Of a DNA stretch of 8,637 nucleotides, positions 6,371-8,637 are shown piece by piece; position 1 is the first letter of the stretch; each line of letters opens with the position of its first letter. Where the stretch lies: NCBI GenBank assembly GCA_031260745.1, contig JAISKY010000297.1:1-8637 (forward strand), given 5' to 3'. The position numbers and the translations under genes are program-made. Under the pieces are notes generated by a model. That model was not told where the DNA came from. It did no database searches and saw only the letters and a program-made list of their open reading frames with translations. This DNA comes from Oscillospiraceae bacterium. Lineage in GTDB: Bacteria > Bacillota > Clostridia > Oscillospirales > Oscillospiraceae.

Positions 6371-7474
6371 ATGTCAGAAAAGAAGCTAACTAAATGGCAG
6401 TTTATTTCAATAGGCGTATTCTTTATGATGGGTACGATTTTGCATACCTCGTTTGTCAGCGCGATAGCGGGGCGCGACGCGTGGCTAATACCGATTATGG
6501 GATTTGTGATGTTTTTGCCGACTTTGATTTTCTGTTGGCGTATCGGTAATATGTTTCCGAATACGGGTCTATACGAGATTAACGAATTGGTGTTCGGGAA
6601 TATAGGCGGGAGAATAGTCACGTTTCTATATTTTTTGTTTTTTCTTAATGTCGCTACGCTTAACCACGTTGAGATGAGCGCGTTTTCCGCGACGTATCTG
6701 CTGCGCGGTACTCCGATTGTCGTCTGCGGTATTATGATTGTAATGGCGGCGGTATACGCAATCAAGAAAGGAATTATAACAGTCGGCAGAGCGTCCGGCG
6801 CGCTTGTGATACTGATGCTGGTGCTGAACGCGATTAGTTTTATACAGGCGATACCGCAGATGGATATAGACTTTACGGCTCCGGCGATGGTTCAAAGCCC
6901 CGGCGTTTACGCGCGGTCGTCGCATATATCCTCGACGATAATGTACGGCGAGGGGCTTGCGCTGATGGTGTTCGCGGGACGTACCGGAAAGAAAGTAAAT
7001 ATGGGTAAATCAATGCTGATAATAATGCTGATAGCGATGGTGTATATGATTCAGATTCATCTGAGAGAAGTGCTTTTGCTGGGTCCTCTGGTGCAATTCA
7101 CCAGATTGCCGTCGCTGGAGGCAGCCAGAATGACGGGGAAGTCCGACACCGTTTCGAGGACGGAAAGTATTTACTCGCTGATTATGTTGTTATGCAGTTT
7201 GTTCAGAGTGCTGATTTCGTTTTTCGTATCGCTTAGCGCGTTAAGAAAAGTGTTCAGGCTGAAAACGTATCAGGCTTTGGTGGTTCCGATGGCGGCTTTT
7301 ATAGCGGCGTATTCCCTGTACGCGCTGGAGTCGCCGGAGGACAGCTATTTTTACGCGGTAAATACGACTCCGTTTATTTGGGCGTTGTTTACGTTTGTTC
7401 TTCCGATGTTCACGCTTGTAATTGCGGTAATTAAGCGTAAGGCGAAATTGCCGGACAGAGGGGGAGCGGTATGA
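6371..7474 (+). CDS. Spore germination protein, GerAB/ArcD/ProY family transporter (B subunit)
   Basis: This 367-residue protein is the B subunit, an integral membrane protein of the amino acid/polyamine/organocation transporter fold and the usual determinant of germinant specificity. About ten hydrophobic helices are visible, near residues 8-30, 38-61, 78-106, 116-136, 141-161, 186-206, 217-240, 263-292, 299-318 and 332-357. The opening KLTKWQFISIGVFFMMGTIL and the YEINELVFGNIGGRIVTFLY segment are typical of the family. Length matches the usual 360-370 residues. AGGGGAG (6357-6363) precedes the ATG, 15 bases after the stop of the C subunit gene. The ligand cannot be predicted from sequence alone. 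Confidence 0.96.
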   Translation: MSEKKLTKWQFISIGVFFMMGTILHTSFVSAIAGRDAWLIPIMGFVMFLPTLIFCWRIGNMFPNTGLYEINELVFGNIGGRIVTFLYFLFFLNVATLNHVEMSAFSATYLLRGTPIVVCGIMIVMAAVYAIKKGIITVGRASGALVILMLVLNAISFIQAIPQMDIDFTAPAMVQSPGVYARSSHISSTIMYGEGLALMVFAGRTGKKVNMGKSMLIIMLIAMVYMIQIHLREVLLLGPLVQFTRLPSLEAARMTGKSDTVSRTESIYSLIMLLCSLFRVLISFFVSLSALRKVFRLKTYQALVVPMAAFIAAYSLYALESPEDSYFYAVNTTPFIWALFTFVLPMFTLVIAVIKRKAKLPDRGGAV

Positions 7475-7695
7475 TTTTCGTGATTGCCGGATTCGCGGCT
7501 TTGACCGCGTATGAATTGCCGGGGCTTATTAAGCGGCGCGACGCTAAAGAAATCGCCGCCGTAACTTTGATTACGGCGGCGGCATTGTACTATTTTGTGT
7601 GTTACGCTCTGTCCGTAAACGCGTGGTCGCCGATGGACAGACTTGTGCATTGGCTTGAAAGCGGACTTGGGCTGTCATACAGCCGATTCGGCTGA
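7471..7695 (+). CDS. Small two-helix protein, probable ger D subunit
   Basis: This 74-residue protein overlaps the end of the B subunit gene by four bases (ATGA), a sign of translational coupling, and has GAGGGGGAG before its ATG. Two hydrophobic segments are visible, at about residues 2-18 and 28-47, separated by a basic KRRDAK turn. Size, topology and position match the D proteins of about 75 residues described in some Bacillus ger operons (GerKD, GerUD and GerVD type), which modulate receptor activity. There is no catalytic motif, and I judge by architecture and context, not by a conserved motif. A palindrome (AGCCGATTCGGCT, 7681-7693) covers its last codons. Confidence 0.8.
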   Translation: MIFVIAGFAALTAYELPGLIKRRDAKEIAAVTLITAAALYYFVCYALSVNAWSPMDRLVHWLESGLGLSYSRFG

Positions 7696-7708
7696 TAAAC
7701 AGAGAGAG

Positions 7709-7736
7709 TCAAAATCCGCGAGCCTTTATGGATTTC
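7709..7736. repeat. Repeat copy 2, degenerate hairpin between convergent genes
   Basis: The first 16 bases, TCAAAATCCGCGAGCC, are identical to positions 3495-3510. The following bases correspond to copy 1 with TTCTTGG missing (ATGG-ATTT against ATGG-TTCTTGG-ATTT). The remaining stem is only AAATCC (7712-7717) with GGATTT (7730-7735) around a 12-base loop, and there is no T-tract on either strand. It lies 13 bases after the D gene stop and just before the end of yaaR on the other strand. It may act as a weak terminator for both, or be a decayed intergenic repeat. Confidence 0.6.
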
Positions 7737-7746
7737 GCGCTTGTCG

Positions 7747-8199
7747 TCAGGAAAAAATGTCCACAATCAGACCACGTATGTCGTCAACCGCGTCCAGGAC
7801 GCTTAGGTTGTCGGCTTGCTCGGTCATTATCTCCTTGCCAAGCTCGTCAAGTTTTTCGTTGACGGTTTTTATCGTTACGAGGAAGCGGTGGCGGCCTCTG
7901 CCGTCGAACGCGTTGTCCTTCTCAAACTCGTAGCCGTTGCTGACTAAATCGTCGAGGAACTCCTTAATTAAGGCGCGGTAGCGGGCAAACTCCGCGACGT
8001 CAATATGCTCGCTAAGGCGCTTGCCTTGTTCGTCAATCTTAGCGACCATTTGGTTAAGCTCGTCCTCGCGCTTCTGACCGTTCAGCGTGCTTAAGGTACG
8101 CTGAAATACGATGCCGCGCACTCCTCCGTTTTCGTGGCTGTGCGGCGCTAACGCTCCAACAGTCGGCGAATTTTGAGCTTTTACACTTTGTATTTTCAT
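7747..8199 (-). CDS. yaaR: YaaR family protein (DUF327)
   Basis: This 150-residue soluble protein matches the YaaR/DUF327 family, common and mostly single-copy in Firmicutes; B. subtilis YaaR is of similar size. The recognisable core is the C-terminal two thirds, from KIDEQGKRLSEHIDVAEFAR at about residue 54. It includes YRALIKEFLDDLVSNGYEFE, the DGRGRHRFL motif, and an end DDIRGLIVDIFS that is close to the usual family terminus. It is predicted to be largely helical; the function is unknown. The N-terminal 45 residues are low in conservation and probably flexible. GAAGG precedes the ATG by about ten bases. In Bacillus the gene sits near holB; that context is absent here. It is convergent with the ger operon, 51 bases away, and has its own promoter. 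Confidence 0.93.
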   Translation of the reverse strand: MKIQSVKAQNSPTVGALAPHSHENGGVRGIVFQRTLSTLNGQKREDELNQMVAKIDEQGKRLSEHIDVAEFARYRALIKEFLDDLVSNGYEFEKDNAFDGRGRHRFLVTIKTVNEKLDELGKEIMTEQADNLSVLDAVDDIRGLIVDIFS

Positions 8200-8236
8200 T
8201 TTTAATTACCTTCACCACGTTATGTATTATGTCTAC

Positions 8237-8264
8237 ATTGTAACACAAAATTCGGAGATGTCAA
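8237..8264 (-). promoter_or_regulatory. Sigma-A promoter of yaaR
   Basis: On the minus strand TTGACA (8259-8264) and TACAAT (8237-8242) are separated by 16 bases. The -35 is perfect and the -10 matches five of six bases. Transcription should start near 8230 and give a leader of about 30 bases before the ATG at 8199, so yaaR is predicted to be expressed vegetatively as a single gene. Confidence 0.85.
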
Positions 8265-8329
8265 CTATATTTTTTTGTATAGCCGGTTCGGATAGGAAAA
8301 AGTGAATTGTTAGCAGGAGTTCGTCAGAC

Positions 8330-8365
8330 AAACCGCGCCTGCCCTGACGGCGGCGCGGTTTTTTT
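8330..8365. terminator. GC-rich terminator hairpin with T7 on the plus strand
   Basis: AAACCGCGCC (8330-8339) pairs with GGCGCGGTTT (8352-8361), a 10-bp stem with an inner GCC/GGC extension after one bulged base. Seven T (8359-8365) follow on the plus strand, the canonical form for plus transcription. The nearest gene end, however, is the minus-strand BclA-like gene stopping at 8400; read that way the hairpin is followed only by TTTGTCTG. It may serve the minus gene imperfectly, or stop an unseen plus-strand transcript. Confidence 0.75.
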
Positions 8366-8399
8366 ATCTTGAATGGAACTGCCCGGCGCGGCGCGCGGC

Positions 8400-8637
8400 T
8401 TACGAGAGCTTGCGGATATAAATGGAGGCAAACGAAACCTGTACGCCCGCGCTGATAAAGCCCGTAACGGGGACCAGGCGAAGAACATCTCCGACTTTTA
8501 ACGTAAGTACGAAAAGTCCGGTCGCCGCTCCGGTTCCGTTTTGACCGACGGTTACGGTGACGGAGGTATTAGCGTAATTGGAGAGTTGGAACAACGCGGA
8601 GTCGCCGGGATACCCGGTTATCTGCACGGTGTAAGTA
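8400..8637 (-). CDS. C-terminal part of a BclA-like / collagen-like surface protein (partial)
   Basis: The frame is open from the right edge of the window to a TAA at 8400-8402, so 78 C-terminal residues are visible and the start lies outside. The GTG at 8627 is internal, since the frame continues upstream as TYTVQITG without a stop and no ribosome binding site is seen. The residues alternate hydrophobic and small polar ones, as in a beta sandwich: TVQITGYPGDSALFQLSNY, SVTVTVGQNG, FVLTLKVGDVLRLVPVTG and FASIYIRKLS. The LxVGDVLxLVxVTG block and the terminal SIYIRKLS resemble the TNF/C1q-like trimerising C-terminal domain of BclA and related exosporium proteins. If so, the missing upstream part would hold a Gly-X-Y collagen-like region. 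A phage tail-fibre or adhesin tip with a similar jelly roll is the alternative. Confidence 0.68.
   Translation of the reverse strand, partial: TYTVQITGYPGDSALFQLSNYANTSVTVTVGQNGTGAATGLFVLTLKVGDVLRLVPVTGFISAGVQVSFASIYIRKLS

Noticed and set aside
6232..6765. 177-codon ORF antisense to the ends of the C and B subunit genes
   Set aside because: It spans the C/B gene junction on the opposite strand and has no recognisable family or ribosome binding site.
8266..8271. TATATT as the -10 of a plus-strand promoter feeding the 8330-8365 terminator
   Set aside because: No acceptable -35 lies 16-18 bases upstream, so a promoter call is not supported.

Overview
The window comes from a Gram-positive, endospore-forming bacterium (Firmicutes/Bacillota). 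It carries a complete GerA-type spore-germinant receptor operon, a YaaR/DUF327 protein, strong AGGAGG-like ribosome binding sites and three near-consensus sigma-A promoters. GC content is moderate, with frequent GCG/CGC codons, and this coding bias produces many long antisense shadow ORFs. The absence of classic low-GC clostridial codon use and the ACB order of the receptor fit an anaerobic Clostridia-type lineage, but the sequence alone does not fix genus or species.

Layout. (1) Positions 18-509, minus strand: a four-helix membrane protein of the DUF2798 family, preceded by a consensus sigma-A promoter and an almost perfect 23-bp hairpin that opens its transcript. (2) Positions 510-860: a divergent regulatory region whose second sigma-A promoter (TTGACA-17-TATAAT) drives the plus strand. 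(3) Positions 861-3470: a two-gene operon for an AlgI-like MBOAT O-acyltransferase and a DHHW/AlgJ-like periplasm-facing SGNH partner, a typical pair for O-acetylating an exported cell-surface polymer. (4) Positions 3471-3755: two terminators in tandem, then a candidate forespore (sigma-F-like) promoter. (5) Positions 3756-7695: a germinant receptor operon in the order A, C, B, small D protein, with short gaps and a 4-base overlap at its end. (6) Positions 7747-8199, minus strand and convergent with the receptor operon: yaaR, with its own sigma-A promoter. (7) From position 8400 to the right edge, minus strand: the C-terminal 78 residues of a protein whose end resembles the trimeric C-terminal domain of BclA-type exosporium/collagen-like proteins.

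How it fits together. The receptor operon is one functional unit: the A and B subunits sit in the spore inner membrane, the C subunit is a lipoprotein on its outer face, and the small two-helix D protein matches the modulatory subunits found in some ger operons. The MBOAT and DHHW proteins form a second unit: the membrane protein passes acetyl groups outward and the anchored SGNH protein transfers them to a glycan. Whether that glycan is spore-related is not shown; its promoter looks vegetative and two terminators separate it from the receptor operon. No mobile element, CRISPR array, tRNA or rRNA was seen. I did not find evidence for a wholly new system. The most interesting unexplained signals are the leader hairpin of the DUF2798 gene, a 16-base repeat placed after both plus-strand operons, the candidate forespore promoter, and the truncated BclA-like protein at the edge.
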